From: Cheiracanthium punctorium
Taxonomy: Eukaryota; Arthropoda; Arachnida; Araneae; Cheiracanthiidae
DNA length: 64,000 bases
Reading direction: 5' to 3'
NCBI GenBank assembly: GCA_038373885.1
Contig: JAWZYV010019947.1
Location: 186,001 to 250,000 of the forward strand
This document shows, in pieces, positions 32,354-43,895 of the stretch (within the stretch, counting starts at the first letter, position 1; every line of letters begins with the position of its first letter). The notes under the pieces were generated by a model. It was not told where the DNA came from. It saw only the letters and a program-made list of their open reading frames with translations, and ran no database searches. The position numbers were made by a program, and so were the translations under genes.

Positions 32354-33549
32354 TACTGGGCTCTTTGGGATTCTTTACATCTTAAGGACGGTGTTTTATA
32401 TCGGAAATGGGAGAGCGATGACAGAAGATCAAGTCGATGGCAATTAATTCTCCCACGTAGTAGAATTCCAGAGGTTCTGCGGGAGATTCATGATAGTGCA
32501 AGTGGAGGACATTTTGGAGTGCTGAAGACGTTAAATAAAACTAGGGAGCGATTTTATTGGGGTCGAATTCGTGCCGATGTTGAAAAATGGTGTAGAGCGA
32601 TGTTGAAAAATGGCACCACGATTGCGGTGCACGGAAAGGACCTAAAATAAAAACCAAGTGTCGTTTGCAGCGCTATAACGTTGGAGCGCCTTTCGAGAGA
32701 GTATCTTTAGATATCCTAGGACCTCTGCCTACAACATCGAAAGGCAATCGATATGTCTTAGTCCTGATGGATTACTTTACCAAATGGTCAGAAGCGATTG
32801 CCATCCCGAATCAGGAAGCTTCAACTGTAGCTGAAGAACTCGTTCGCAACTGGATCTCTTATTATGGAGTGCCGATGATGTTACATTCGGATCAAGGTAC
32901 AAATTTTAATTCAGCACTATTTTCGGAGCTCTGCGAATATTTGGGAATCACGAAGACTCGAACAACACCGTTACATCCCGAGTCCGATGGCATGGTCGAG
33001 AGGTACAATGGAACAATTTTGAATCATCTTTCATTGTTCGTTTCGAAGAATCAAAGCGATTGGGATACATATTTGCCACTGTTTCTCCTGGCTTACAGAA
33101 GTGCGGTCCATGAGACGACCGGATATTCTCCATCAGAGATGTTGTTCGGCCGTTCTCTTCGATTACCCAGTGAAATTGTTTTTGGACGACCATGTGATAC
33201 GTCCTCCTCACAAAATGATTACATGAGTAATTTAGAAGCACGATTAGAAAGAGTTCATTCGTTTGCCAGAGAGCGAATCAATTTGGCGAGTGACCGAATG
33301 AAGATTCGTTACGACGCCAAAGCAACGAATCACCAATTTAAGGAGGGTGATCAAGTTTGGCTGTATAACCCAAAACGAAGGAGAGGTCTGAGTCCTAAGT
33401 TGCAGCAGAACTGGGAAGGACCTTATATAGTTGTTAAGAAATTGAACGACGTTATCTACAGAGTCCAGAAGTCGTCCAATTCAAAACCGAGGGTCATCCA
33501 CATTAATCGTTTAGCTCCATATGGTGCTACTGATCATAATGTTGTGTGA
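32354..33549 (+). pseudogene. Gypsy integrase, N-terminus frameshifted
   Basis: The first part (32354-32664) holds the HHCC-type zinc region but is broken near 32600 by a direct duplication of 'GATGTTGAAAAATGG' and the resulting shift. From 32665 the catalytic core is open: LDILGPLP, HSDQGTNFNS and GMVERYN supply the D,D,E triad. A GPY/F module (NWEGPYIVVKKLN) near the C-terminus follows, with no chromodomain. The gene ends at TGA 33547-33549, 41 bases before the 3' LTR. It would insert the cDNA into the genome. Confidence 0.93.
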
Positions 33550-33576
33550 TTAGACTGCCGGGTCGTCAGTTTTATT

Positions 33577-33590
33577 AAAGAGGGGAGCAG
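33577..33590 (+). other. Polypurine tract
   Basis: AAAGAGGGGAGCAG lies directly before the 3' LTR, the usual primer site for plus-strand DNA synthesis in LTR elements. Confidence 0.75.
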
Positions 33591-34029
33591 TGTTGCGAAA
33601 TAATAATTTAATTTGCTCCCGTATTGCATGCGCCGTCGTGAAACTAGTTTTGCAGGCATGATAGCGGACCTCCGATAATGGTAACCCAGTAGTCTTGGCG
33701 ACTTGGCGACGGATTTGGCGACCTTGGCGACAAATGGCGGTTTCTAGACAATTCATATCTCGAGACCGTATTTCAATTTGAAGATTGTTCCAGAAACTTC
33801 TCGGCAATTCTGGTGACGTCATCATCTCTATAAAAACGCTAGGATTTCTCTCCTGGGGGTTCAGTTGAGTGATAGACTTTGAAGGGCACGGTTGATTCTG
33901 TTATTGTTATGTTAATGTTTCTTGTATTATTTTGAGCTGCGAGCCGTGGAACAAAGTGTTATTTTTTTTTTGTTTACGGTGCTCATTGGAATGCTTTAAA
34001 ATACACCCACTTGGCGATTTTCGTAACAA
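33591..34029 (+). repeat. Gypsy 3' LTR
   Basis: The 439-bp copy has an extra block of TTGGCGAC repeats (about 33690-33735) relative to the 5' LTR. The HSE (33788-33800), CRE (33814-33821) and TATA (33829-33835) are all kept. The poly(A) signal is changed from AATAAA to AACAAA (near 33949), so a transcript might not end here properly. Confidence 0.92.
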
Positions 34030-34630
34030 TATGAATAAATCGCAATATACCATGTTAATAAATCTTTCATGAAATTAAAAGTGTTCTGTTTATCCTTTTT
34101 CAATGGTTGTCTTACAACCAACTGAACAATTCTAGTAATTCTACTAAGTAATTCTAATTCGCGTTAATATATCCCGCACTAATTTCAACAGAGGAGATTA
34201 CTTGAACTTTAAAAAAAATGAAATTCTGTTTTGTCACAAACAGATATGATTTTAGTAAAATATTCGCATCTTCCCGTATGAAGAGCGGGTGCTCAGCTAT
34301 TTTAAAATAAACGGTTGTCCATTTCATGTAGTGTCTGAGGTGTTTAATGCTACAACTTAAACCTAAAAACAGTATGATGTAGAAAAATGACATTTTGAAA
34401 GTCAGAAGTTCTCTACAAACCGTCTAGCTTTTCACTTTTCTGATCGCAAATGACACTGACGTAGTTTTTTTGAGACATTATATTGCATTGATGCCAGGTA
34501 AGTACTGATGACGCAAACTTTACGTCGAGAGTCAAATAATTTTGCTTTTTTTTAAGATTCTACATCACTGGAATTACACACGTAAGGAAAATTTCCGTTT
34601 CTACCGTGCGAAGAACGGGAACACAGCTAG
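34030..34630 (+). mobile_element. Helitron-like repeat, 3' part
   Basis: It continues the repeat interrupted by Gypsy and ends with a hairpin (CCGTGCGAAGAACGGG, 34604-34619) and CTAG (34627-34630) before T. It matches 57591-58475. Inside, 34205-34298 looks like a tiny second Helitron: AAAAATGAAATTCTG start, GAAGAGCGGG hairpin and GCTA end. Confidence 0.7.
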
Positions 34631-34756
34631 TACTTGATAAAATTATGGTTCACTTCATTCATTGTATGATCTCGTGGAGATACCAAATTATGCGGTTTTG
34701 TCGCCTTTGCGCCTTTGGCACTTAAATTTTAATGTTTTATTTCTTTGTTTCGCCAG

Positions 34757-34905
34757 GCTATGTTTTAATCCTCTCCAAAACTAGAAAGTTAAGGCTGTAC
34801 GATTTACTTTGTCAATTAAACCTAAATCTTAGAAGACGAACCTTATTATGTTGTGCAAATGACCTAGAGCAGATTAACAGAGCCATATTGCGATGCTTAA
34901 TGAAA
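34757..34905 (+). CDS. Possible host exon, unknown gene
   Basis: A 149-base frame lies between a good acceptor (TTTCGCCAG) and a perfect donor (GTAAGT at 34906). It reads YVLILSKTRKLRLYDLL, then NLNLRRRTLLCC and a helical ANDLEQINRAILRCLMK. It enters in phase 1 and leaves in phase 0. The frame is open and shows non-repetitive, protein-like composition. I do not recognise the protein and see no partner exon nearby with a matching phase, so it may belong to a gene with very long introns or be a relic. Confidence 0.45.
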
Positions 34906-37900
34906 GTAAGTCTGAGAGATATTCCTCCCCTCCCCCCTCCCTTAATTATTTCAGTGCGCCATAAAAACGAACGCAATAGTTGCGAAATTTCATACCCAGG
35001 GGGTAGCTAAGTTTTTTCTATTCAATCGCTTTTATTTGCAACTTTCACAAATACCTGCGCCGAACAAGGTTATTAAGGAAAAAGAGCAAAATTCTTGAAA
35101 CTGCGGTGTATCTCGTTAGTGCAAGGGAAGAAATATGTACCTAGCTCTTTTCGCCCTTCTGTCATATCATTAACGCAGCTCGTAATGAGCTCGTGCTGAG
35201 GAACTTCCCCACTCATTTTTATTATTTTTTAAGTAGGTTACCGTAGTCTCGTAACTTATGAAGAATTAAAAAAAAATTCTTGATTTGTCTAAATAATTAA
35301 GAATTCTTAAATGCTTTTGAGTTTCTACGTTCTCTTTTTTCTTTAACTTGAGAACTAGGAAGTTGAATTCTGGTTTATATGCAGTGATTTCCCAGTTTTC
35401 TTAGATTTAATTTACTAAAAAATATATAAGTACGTGTATTAGTTTCTGAAGTATTCATTACGAGAAAAATACTTTTAATTAAAAAAATCATAACTTCATC
35501 TTAATTTACTTTATTGCAAAATACATTTTTATTTCGTGTTTTTGTAAGCAGTGAGAGTATTTAGATTAAAGAATATTTAAACACTGAGATAGTCAAAATG
35601 AAAACTCTCTTTTTCAAATAACTCTGCAATGCAAGAAATAAATTCTAAAAACATAAAAAAATGCAATACTTAAAGAGTACATAAACACAGATTGGTGATA
35701 TATATATATTTTTCAAAAGTTCTTATTTATTTATTTATTTTATTTATTTATTTTTTGTAATTCTGGGAAAACTTGAAAATATCTTTAATATTTTGGAGGT
35801 TATTTTGGTTTCATTAAGGCGATGTAGGAGTTAATTTTCACAAATGAGAATTTTATATGTCTTTTTCTCATAGCTCAATATTTCTCCACTTTCATGCTTT
35901 ATTTTTATTGATTGTTTTTAAATTAGTAAATTTTATGTATTAGAGATTTCACCGTTTTAAAATATATATGACGCAAAATAAATAAATAAATAAATAAATA
36001 AATAAACAACAAAAGTTTTGTCGATTCTACAAAATATTTTGTTCATTGTTGATCCAACAAAGTTATTCAGCTGAAAAAGCGCTAACGAAATTTTAGTTGA
36101 ACTAGCAAATTTTTGTTGAATTCAACAGTACAGCAAAGCATCATTTTTCCAAGAGCGCTGTTTTGCATGATATCATTCAATAATGTATAAATAAAAGTAA
36201 TGCAAAAATATCAATAATTAAGAAAGGAACATGAGTTGAAATTCCGTTTAAAAAAATGGAATTCATAATATCACGGAGAACGACAGTTCTGCGAGTGACG
36301 CAGCCTACACCAACGAACCAACCGCCAACAAATTGCGACACTCTATATTATACAGCTAATTATGGGCTTTTTGTCGTGTCCCCTTTTTTTCTCGAAATCC
36401 GCTCTAACGATTTTTTAAATATTAATATATGATTTTAATCGGTGCTGAAATCGGAGACTGATGTCGCCCGATTATTTAAGAAAACTTTTTTTTTTTTATA
36501 AAAATTTAATCTAGTTTAAAGAGAGGACTATTTAACTGCCGCGTATACTGAAAATAACTTCATTCCACTGGGTGATAAGACACGGTCATCTGGTTTCGCG
36601 GAAGAATTATACGCCGCGCTTCCACTTTGTCATCAGCCGTAGCCAGTTCATGAATTTATACAATAATCAGTGATAAACTTGTTTCGGTAGGGATTAAAAC
36701 AATAGAATTAGTTGAGATCAAATGATAGAATAAAAAAAAAGTATAAAAATTTCGTTTGAAACATTTATTTACAGATTAAAAACTAAGATTCGTAGAGTTA
36801 CGATCATACGTCGTTTCCTGGTCTTTCGTTTCAAAAACTAGTTCGGCGCCATCTATTTAAAGAAAAGAAAACAAAATTATCGTATTAACAATAACTTCAT
36901 TATTGACTTAACAGGGTGTTCCCTGGCGTCTAAAAAGGTGACTTTTGCTACTAATCTATAGAAAAGGAGACTTGGGTGATTTTTTTGAATAAAAATTGTA
37001 ATTTTCATTCTATTTTCAAGTTTTTGGCTACTTGTAGCTTACTCCAGGTGAATAACTTAAAAAGCAGATTTCGATTTTCGTCAACTCCCTTTTCTTTTAA
37101 AAGTTGCTATTGATCATTCATCCAACAGTCTAATCTGTTTTTTTTTTAATCGTACCATAAAAAATGAATGTACTATGTGCTTTGTTATATAACGAATGAA
37201 GTTTCTTATTTTACTCATTCCTTCTTAACTGAAATTAAGTGACGTATGTTTATTTTTTAGCTACAAAATTATACAAAAAATGCTACTTTTTTGGGAACAA
37301 AAACTAAGAAAATGACTACTAAATTGGCGACTTTTTATGTCGGTCAGGCTGCTAATGATACTATTTTTACCTAAATTGGTGGGCATTCTGTTTTAAACTT
37401 ATTATTATATTGAAGTAGTATTAACATTAATGCATTCAAGTAGCATTAATTTTTTTTATATCAGCATTATTTAGTTAAAAAAGTCAAACATTAAATAATA
37501 TGTACATAAGTTTTTATCTGGTTATTGTTCGATTCTCCAGTGAATAAATTCTTTAACAAAAACGTGTCAATCTTCTGTTACACATCTGTTACAAAGAGCT
37601 TGTTGTGACTTTTTTAATCAAACACTCATATTGCACGAAAACAGATTTGTATATTTATTTAAGCAAATTTCTGAAATTCGTCCTTGAAACTAATTTATTA
37701 CCTTCTGATCATACCTCTAAAAAGTAATGATATATCCCCATACAAGAACTCTTAATAGGTTTAAAGTTTGTGACGCAGCATTTAGATATGAATTCTAAAT
37801 ATGGGTCTTAAAAATAATGATATCAAATTTTGAATGACGCCCTTGTGTGGTTTTGCAAGATTTGTTTTTGCTGATTTGTTGCAGGAGACCGAAAATCAAA

Positions 37901-38540
37901 TTTGTAATTCTGAAAAATTCGTTAAACGGAAATTTTATTATAAAAAATTGGTATTAATGATTTTTTTTGATAGAAATATTTTGTTCATCAATCTGAAATA
38001 TTCATAAAAGTTTAAATTTACCGTAAAAAATATGTTTTTAAACCTATTACTTATAACTACTGGTTTTGTAACTATTTGCATATAATTTTTATTTTAGTGA
38101 TCACTAAATCAATCATAAGATGAATATAATCCCCTCTCCCCTTCAATAACAAACCATAATAAACTATCACAGTTTAAAAAAGAATAAACATAAAATAAGC
38201 TCTGGGATATAATAGTAAACTTAAAATAAGCTATGGAGTATATTAATCAATGTAATACTTTAAAAATATTGCCAAAGCTGTCACTTGCACAAAACAATTT
38301 AAGGACTACCATAAAACATCCTTCATTAGTAAAATTAGTGAAAAAAAATGCGGTATGAGTGATAAAGTAGATTATGCCAAATAATCAAACGCTTAATAAT
38401 AATAATAATAAAAAACACTACAAAAATACAAAAAATGAAGTCAAATTAAAATTAAAAACTTTGTATTAAAAAAAGGAACAATAATAGATATCTAATTGGT
38501 ATTAATCATAAATGTTGTTAAGAACAGTTATTCCATTCTA
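34906..38540. other. No gene seen, AT-rich; microsatellites
   Basis: Contains (ATTT)n at 35725-35757 and (AAAT)n at 35977-36004 but no frames with known motifs. A stretch at 36260-36370 and a 'GGCGCCATCTATTTA' near 36845 are the only GC-richer spots. If the exon at 34757 is real this is probably intron. Confidence 0.5.
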
Positions 38541-38544
38541 AGTT

Positions 38545-38622
38545 GAAAATACCCAGTTTTTGGGTATTTACCCAGGCCTTGGGTAAATACCCAAAAAATA
38601 TTTACCTACCCCACATCACTGC
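38545..38622. repeat. hAT-type end with GGGTATTTACCC palindromes
   Basis: The palindromic run TACCCAG..GGGTATTTACCC..GGGTAAATACCC is followed by CCCCACATCACTG, which inverted reads CAGTGATGTGGGG, a common hAT-type end. The other end is not visible, so this is a fragment. Confidence 0.4.
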
Positions 38623-39299
38623 TTACTACGAAGATAAAAAACAAAATAACAGGATTTCAATGCATTGACTTTGCACAAAGAAAGCTAAATATGTAACTAC
38701 GGGTGGGGGCTATCCTGTTAAAAAGTAATTACGAAGACAAAAATGGAGACGAAGAGACCAACAGCATTAAGCTTGAAAACATGGCTCAACCATGGAGCTG
38801 TTGCCAATTGAAGAGGAAAATATATACGTTGGCAGAATAATTGGAGAAAAGTTGAACAATAAGTAAAAAGTAAGAGCTTAAAAAAAATAAAAATATAAAG
38901 AAATAAAATTAGAGTAAATTAAAACAATTTGGTAAAAATTAAAAGTTAAATAAATAATAAAAAAAGAGTAAATTAAAATAAACTAGAAATATTAATATTA
39001 ATAAGAAGAAATATTAGCATGAGATATATTAGGTTTATAATATTTTAAAGGGATACATCTAACTACTTAACTAGCTCTCTATTCGCGTTATATGCCTAGT
39101 GATATTTCAAAGATTATATTAATTAATTACAAGAAGAGCATTTAAATGATACTTGTGATCATTTGCTCATTTGAACATTTTTTTAAAAGCAATAAACAAG
39201 TACAAATGTAAACTCATATTATTGTTTTTTTTTAATCAATAAAACATGTACTAAAAAGCCAGAATTTTATCGAACTTAAAAAAAAAAAAAATATATATA

Positions 39300-40565
39300 T
39301 ATTTTTATAAGCAAGCCAGCTACCAGACCCCAACCTCTCCAACCAAGAATTCCCAAAAAGGTCACATGTTTAAGAAGTGCTAATTGCAACTAGGAATTGA
39401 ATCGAATTTAGAAATTTTCTAGGGTAATTGTATCTTAAAGCAATATAATACAGTGAAGATATATTATCAGACTTATAATTACTTGTACAAAGAGACAGTA
39501 CTCTATATAGATATTAGCTATAATATTTCTATATACAGATATATGCATGCATGAGGTAAAATCTGTGAAACTAATTACATTGAAAGTAAACTCATCTCTT
39601 TTATTGTATATACTAAATATGAGTTTCTTGTCCTTATTTATTATTAGTTGTAAATCAAGAAAATTAATGCAGTTATTAGGTAGAGGATTTTTAATTAATT
39701 CTAAATTATCAGGATAAGTAATAGGCAATATATCTGTGTTGGTATATTTATCTGTAGCTATAACTATAATATCATCTATGTACCTATATATTATAAGAGA
39801 GGAATTATCATAATGTTTCTCATAATTAAATAGATACTGATCAGATAAATAACTTGAAGTAGATCAACCTCGTGGGATATCTAAGACCTGTTTGTAAAGT
39901 TTATAATTGTGTAATATATAGTTATTGTATAACATAAGTAGATTTTTGAAAAAAATAATAGAATATTGTGATGGTAGATTTAGATTATGTATGCTATTAT
40001 TAAAAAGATCAAGTATTGTATTGTAGAGATCATCTAAATGTATGTTATTAAATAGATCTTTAAAGTCATATGTAGATATGGAAGATATAGAATGTAAATC
40101 TTTAATCTTGTTTTTTAGCTCATAACTATTACTAATTGATATGGAATTGCAATTAGCCTTAATATATAAATTATGCAGAGAAGTTAGTATTTTTAGTAAT
40201 GATTTACTAGCTGTATTATTGTAAGTATTACGTCCAATAGTTACAGTTCTAAACTTAATAGGAGTTTTATGAAATTTAGGAATTAATACTAAGTAAGGAT
40301 AATTAAGATTATCATGTTTCAGGTTAAGTAGCTTACGGTAGGCTAGTATCTTTTTATTAAATATGGACTCAGTAGTATTAGTGAGTTTAAAGTTAGAATT
40401 GTTGTTAATTGAATTGAATAGAAGACTATGATATAACTTTTTACAAATAAGTGCATAGTTATTAAAGGATTTATCAACATAAGTAATTACAAAGTTTTGC
40501 TGCAAATATTTAATCTGATCAGATAGATATAGTTTATTAGGAGATGCAAAAGATTTAACTAATAT
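39300..40565 (-). other. Extremely AT-rich block holding an RT
   Basis: The block from about 38.8 to 41.0 kb is much richer in A+T than the rest of the window, with (TA)n runs at both ends (39290-39303 and 40561-40579; also 40999-41013). The RT pseudogene below lies inside it. Left of the gene (39300-39434) I see no further domain. Confidence 0.5.
39435..40563 (-). pseudogene. Telomerase/Penelope-like reverse transcriptase, one stop
   Basis: A single minus-strand frame of about 375 codons is interrupted by only one TGA (39864-39866). Before it come DKSFNN, IPKFHKTPIKFRTV and STYDFKDLFNNI (palm motif A), and the stop falls in motif B right after QVLDIPRG. After it come RYIDDIIV (motif C, catalytic Asp pair; 39771-39782), INFLDLQL and YNKRDEFTF. 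The K-x-HK-P and YIDD-x-INFLDL pattern belongs to RTs of the Penelope/TERT type, not to LINE or LTR elements. I recall relatives in cnidarian, mollusc and vertebrate gene models, but cannot check. The 5' end is lost in a (TA)n run near 40565. No GIY-YIG endonuclease is visible. Confidence 0.75.
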
Positions 40566-40721
40566 ATATATATATATAGTATGAAATTATATTGTCAAAT
40601 ATTGGCGATATTTTTAGTATTTATGCATAGAACAGTATAAAAATAGAAAAATATTCTGAAAGATTAGCGCATTTTGCAGCATAATAAAACAGAATTAGTA
40701 TATAATATAAAACAGCTATTA

Positions 40722-40986
40722 TATGGAATCCCAAATAAAAACATTAAGAGATAGCACATAATAGCAATTATAAAACTGAAACCATGAAATAATAATTGAT
40801 AATCTAGAAGCTATAAATATTATAAAAAAACAGAGCTATATTTTAGAGATAGCTCTAATTAAGAGATAGCTCTGATTTTACAATATTTATAGCCTCTGGA
40901 TTATCAATTATTATTTCATGGTTTCAGTTTTATAATTGCTATTATGTGCTATCGCTTAATGCTTTACTTGGGATTCCATATTACGT
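40722..40986. repeat. Foldback element (~265 bp)
   Basis: The left arm (40722-40842) and right arm (40868-40986) are near-perfect inverted copies, starting TGGAATCCCAA and meeting at a small GAGATAGCTC hairpin. Such an RNA or DNA would fold into one long stem. It resembles a MITE; the target duplication is not clear (possibly TA). Confidence 0.7.
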
Positions 40987-41025
40987 AAGTTTAGCTTATA
41001 TATATATATATATTAAACTTGGCTG

Positions 41026-41578
41026 TTCGAGCCTCGTCAGGGGGAGAACCCCCCGAACCCCCCCCCCCCGTAATTTTTTAGTTTCATTATTGCCATATTA
41101 AAACGATATTAATTGACTATTAGGGATGGACGCGAGACGAAAAATTGGCGGATCGCGTCTCGCAAAACAGCCGAGAAGCTTGTCTCGTCTCGCAAAAATC
41201 CCTATATCGTAATGTTAAAAATGTTTGTCGCGTCTCGCAAAAAATCTGTAAATCTCTGTCTCGTCTCGCAAAAAGTCGTCTCGCGTCCATCCCTATTGAC
41301 TATGTCATTTTATCTCTCATCTTTCGTGTATTTCGCTTGGTAAACCTATGTTGAAATTTTTATGATTGTACCCTATTTATAGAAAAATACAAGTGATGCA
41401 TATTCTACAGCTTACGAAATATTGTAACAATAGATTAAAGCTGTTGTGAACTAATAGTATTTAAATATATGTAAAATTACGTCGCATTTTTGGGACACAT
41501 TTTTCGGACAATTTTCAATAAAGGTGGTGAGAGATAAAATGACATAGTCATTAATATAAATATGTAATAATTTATGTA
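41026..41578. repeat. Inverted copy of the 6.1-6.5 kb repeat
   Basis: It is the reverse complement of 6115-6530, beginning GGCTGTTCGAGCCTCGTC and ending GACATAGTCATTAAT. It is interrupted by a hAT-type MITE at 41121-41295. It is not coding. Confidence 0.75.
41121..41295. mobile_element. hAT-type MITE (175 bp)
   Basis: The 19-bp ends TAGGGATGGACGCGAGACG are perfect inverted repeats, flanked by an 8-bp duplication TTGACTAT (41113-41120 and 41296-41303). The copy at 6433-6450 keeps the empty site with a single TTGACTAT (inverted). The inside is built from GTCTCGTCTCGCAAAA repeats, GC-rich against the region. Confidence 0.9.
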
Positions 41579-41579
41579 A

Positions 41580-43895
41580 ACTAATATGCCGGCTGCTGCA
41601 CTTAGGAAATCTCAAGACACAGTCGTGGGTTGACATTTATTTTATAATTTTGTATTTATTTAAATTTAATTTGAGGAAAATTTTAATCGATACCGTACGA
41701 TTCTGCACGTTTTCCCCCCCCTCCCTAACTTTGCAATTTATTAAACTAATATGTCTATGATCAATATTTAAGGAATGAAACCCTAATTCAGTGTTTTTGG
41801 ACACCTTGTATAGATACACTTATGTCCAACTAGTAATACCTCAAGCTGTAAAGCAGGAAATGATTACAGAATTAAGTACACAGAGATTTAATGTAGCTTG
41901 ATATGCAAATATGAGTAACATTGGTCAAAATAGGATATAATTATCTTATTATTTTTCTTTAACTACTTCATAAAGTTATATATAAATATCAAACGATATT
42001 TAATTTCTTAGCATCATCGTTATCTTATAATTTACTTAATAGAACAGTTGAAAATGGTGTATACAGGAGAAATTAGGTCAGTAGTTTAAAGAAATAATGT
42101 GGTAGTTAAAAACTAAAACTAACATTTAACGATAAAATAATAATGGGTAAAGAAATAAAACAAAAACCGACAGCAATGTCAATACCAGCCGCCATTGCTA
42201 ACACTTAGCAGAGTTGAACAAAGAAACAAAATTCCAAACAAAAAATAAGAACAGATGAATTGAGGAAAATAAGCATTGATCTAAAAAAAAAAATTCTTTT
42301 TTTTTTTCAAAAGAGGAGTATTTATAAACTGCCGAAAGCAATTTCCTGTGGAAAAAAAAAGTAAATTATGTATCGAAAAACAATTTTTCATCAAGTCTCA
42401 GGTTTATCGTGACAAACCGTATTGTAAAATATTCGATTAATTGAGCTGTATACTTGAAAGAATGAAAAACCAAACAATAAATAACGGCACAGTAAAAGTA
42501 AACAAATATTTAAGTACAATTACCGTGGATAAACATTATGTAAAGCGAAGTTAAGTGGAGCTTTTTAGATTTATCTCTTAAATTTTATTTTTTGCGTGAA
42601 ATATTCGGCAATTCTTTTCGAAGTGAATGAAAATTTTATGAAACAGAAACATGTATAAATGCATTTTGAAATACAACTTAATTCTTTTTAAAAGTGAATA
42701 GTGTTCCAAAAATCTTTACATATATCATTTAAACGCGTATTAAAGTATGTAATGGAAATGAATATTAATACTGACTGAAGCTAAAAATACAGTTTCAAAA
42801 AGAAGAAAAAAAAATCATTTCGTGGCATCTACATTTGAACGGATGTCACACATGCATACTACCTCACACATGTTACACATGCGTCTCTTAAACAGGAAGT
42901 TTATCTCTAAAGATAGGTGTCCATTAGCACATCGACGAGTGGCCAAGGAATTCTAAATTCTTGGACTGGGATATTTATTATTAAGTATATTTTTATAAAA
43001 TTTACTAATGTATATTATTTTCTTTGTTTGACGGAAGAAACGATGATAATATAACACACACTCACTAAAAAAAGAAAGATAAATCATGCAAAAATATTTT
43101 TGCAACCAATTGCGACAACGTTTTGGAGATAATATAATGTTGTATTATCACTATAAATGCAATTTGAGACCCCGTAAAAACCTTTAATTTCTTTTTCCAA
43201 CGTTAAACTGAAGAATATAAAAATTTTATACTCACTGTCTTGTGCTAGAAATGTACTAGTGTCTCTCAAATCCTACATACTGTAATGTATTGGAATTCTT
43301 TTGAGTGCTCCTGTAGAAGAACTATTAATAATACACACACTATTCTCAATGGAGAGCATTATTTTGAGAACCTTGATAATATGTATGCCAACTTTGTTTA
43401 CTTAAAAAAAAAAAACAAAAAACCGAATTTCTAAAATAGGTTTTCAAGAATGACTGCTCATCGATGCATTTTTTCCCCTCCTGTAAAAGAACTATAAATG
43501 CTACTTACACCACTTTCAATAAGGTACATTGTACTGCACATAGAAAAAAACACAAATTTCGCACAAATCGGTGTACATACGTATTTACAGCAGTTTGAAC
43601 ACTGGTCGGGTGGGCAACAGAACAGACAAGAAAACCGAAGATGCAACTGCGTCCAAGCATTGGGCAATCTATCCAGCTATTCTTGCATTCTTCCATTTTT
43701 CAGCAGATGTCAGTGCTGTTAAAAATAATCGTGACAATTTTTTTACGGGGAATGACGTGCTAAAAAGTAAAGGATTCTCGTGGAGCTTGTCACCCGCAAC
43801 TATTTTTTATAGAAATCAAATCGACTCTTCGTGACTGGCAACAGTCAAAACGTCAGAGTTTGGTGTTCCCAGAGCGGGAACACTGCGCGTTAAAG
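41580..43895. other. No gene seen; one diverged ~150-bp unit
   Basis: Mostly AT-rich. The stretch 43275-43345 and 43478-43505 contain pieces of the ~150-bp unit (TGTATTGGAATT.TTTTGAGTG.TCCTGTA.AAGAACTAT), showing that the unit also lies outside the hAT-type element. The right border (GCGCGTTAAAGGGTTAA) looks like a piggyBac-type end at a TTAA. Confidence 0.5.

Larger units (their letters stand above)
12476..34029 (+). mobile_element. Ty3/Gypsy LTR retrotransposon, split by insertion
   Basis: The element has two LTRs in direct orientation, both starting TGTTGCG and ending CGTAACA, a primer-binding site, gag-pro, RT-RNase H, integrase and a polypurine tract, in Gypsy order (RT before integrase). 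It is flanked by ATAT on both sides (12472-12475 and 34030-34033), a 4-bp target duplication. The paralogous repeat at 57587-57590 shows the unoccupied site. About 5.7 kb is the element itself; the rest is the 15.9-kb hAT-type insertion in the protease region. There is no env gene after integrase. Several frameshifts and stops make it non-autonomous today. Confidence 0.93.

Noticed and set aside
33550..33825. 91-codon minus-strand frame in the 3' LTR
   Set aside because: It overlaps the LTR and PPT, has no known motif, and is not conserved in the 5' LTR, where indels break it.
39864..39866. TGA as a sense codon (alternative genetic code)
   Set aside because: The other genes in the window use the standard code and one stop does not justify a recoding claim; recent mutation or an assembly error is more likely.
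43498..43834. Overlapping frames of 63-87 codons
   Set aside because: They occur on both strands in several frames with no family motif, splice context or composition difference.
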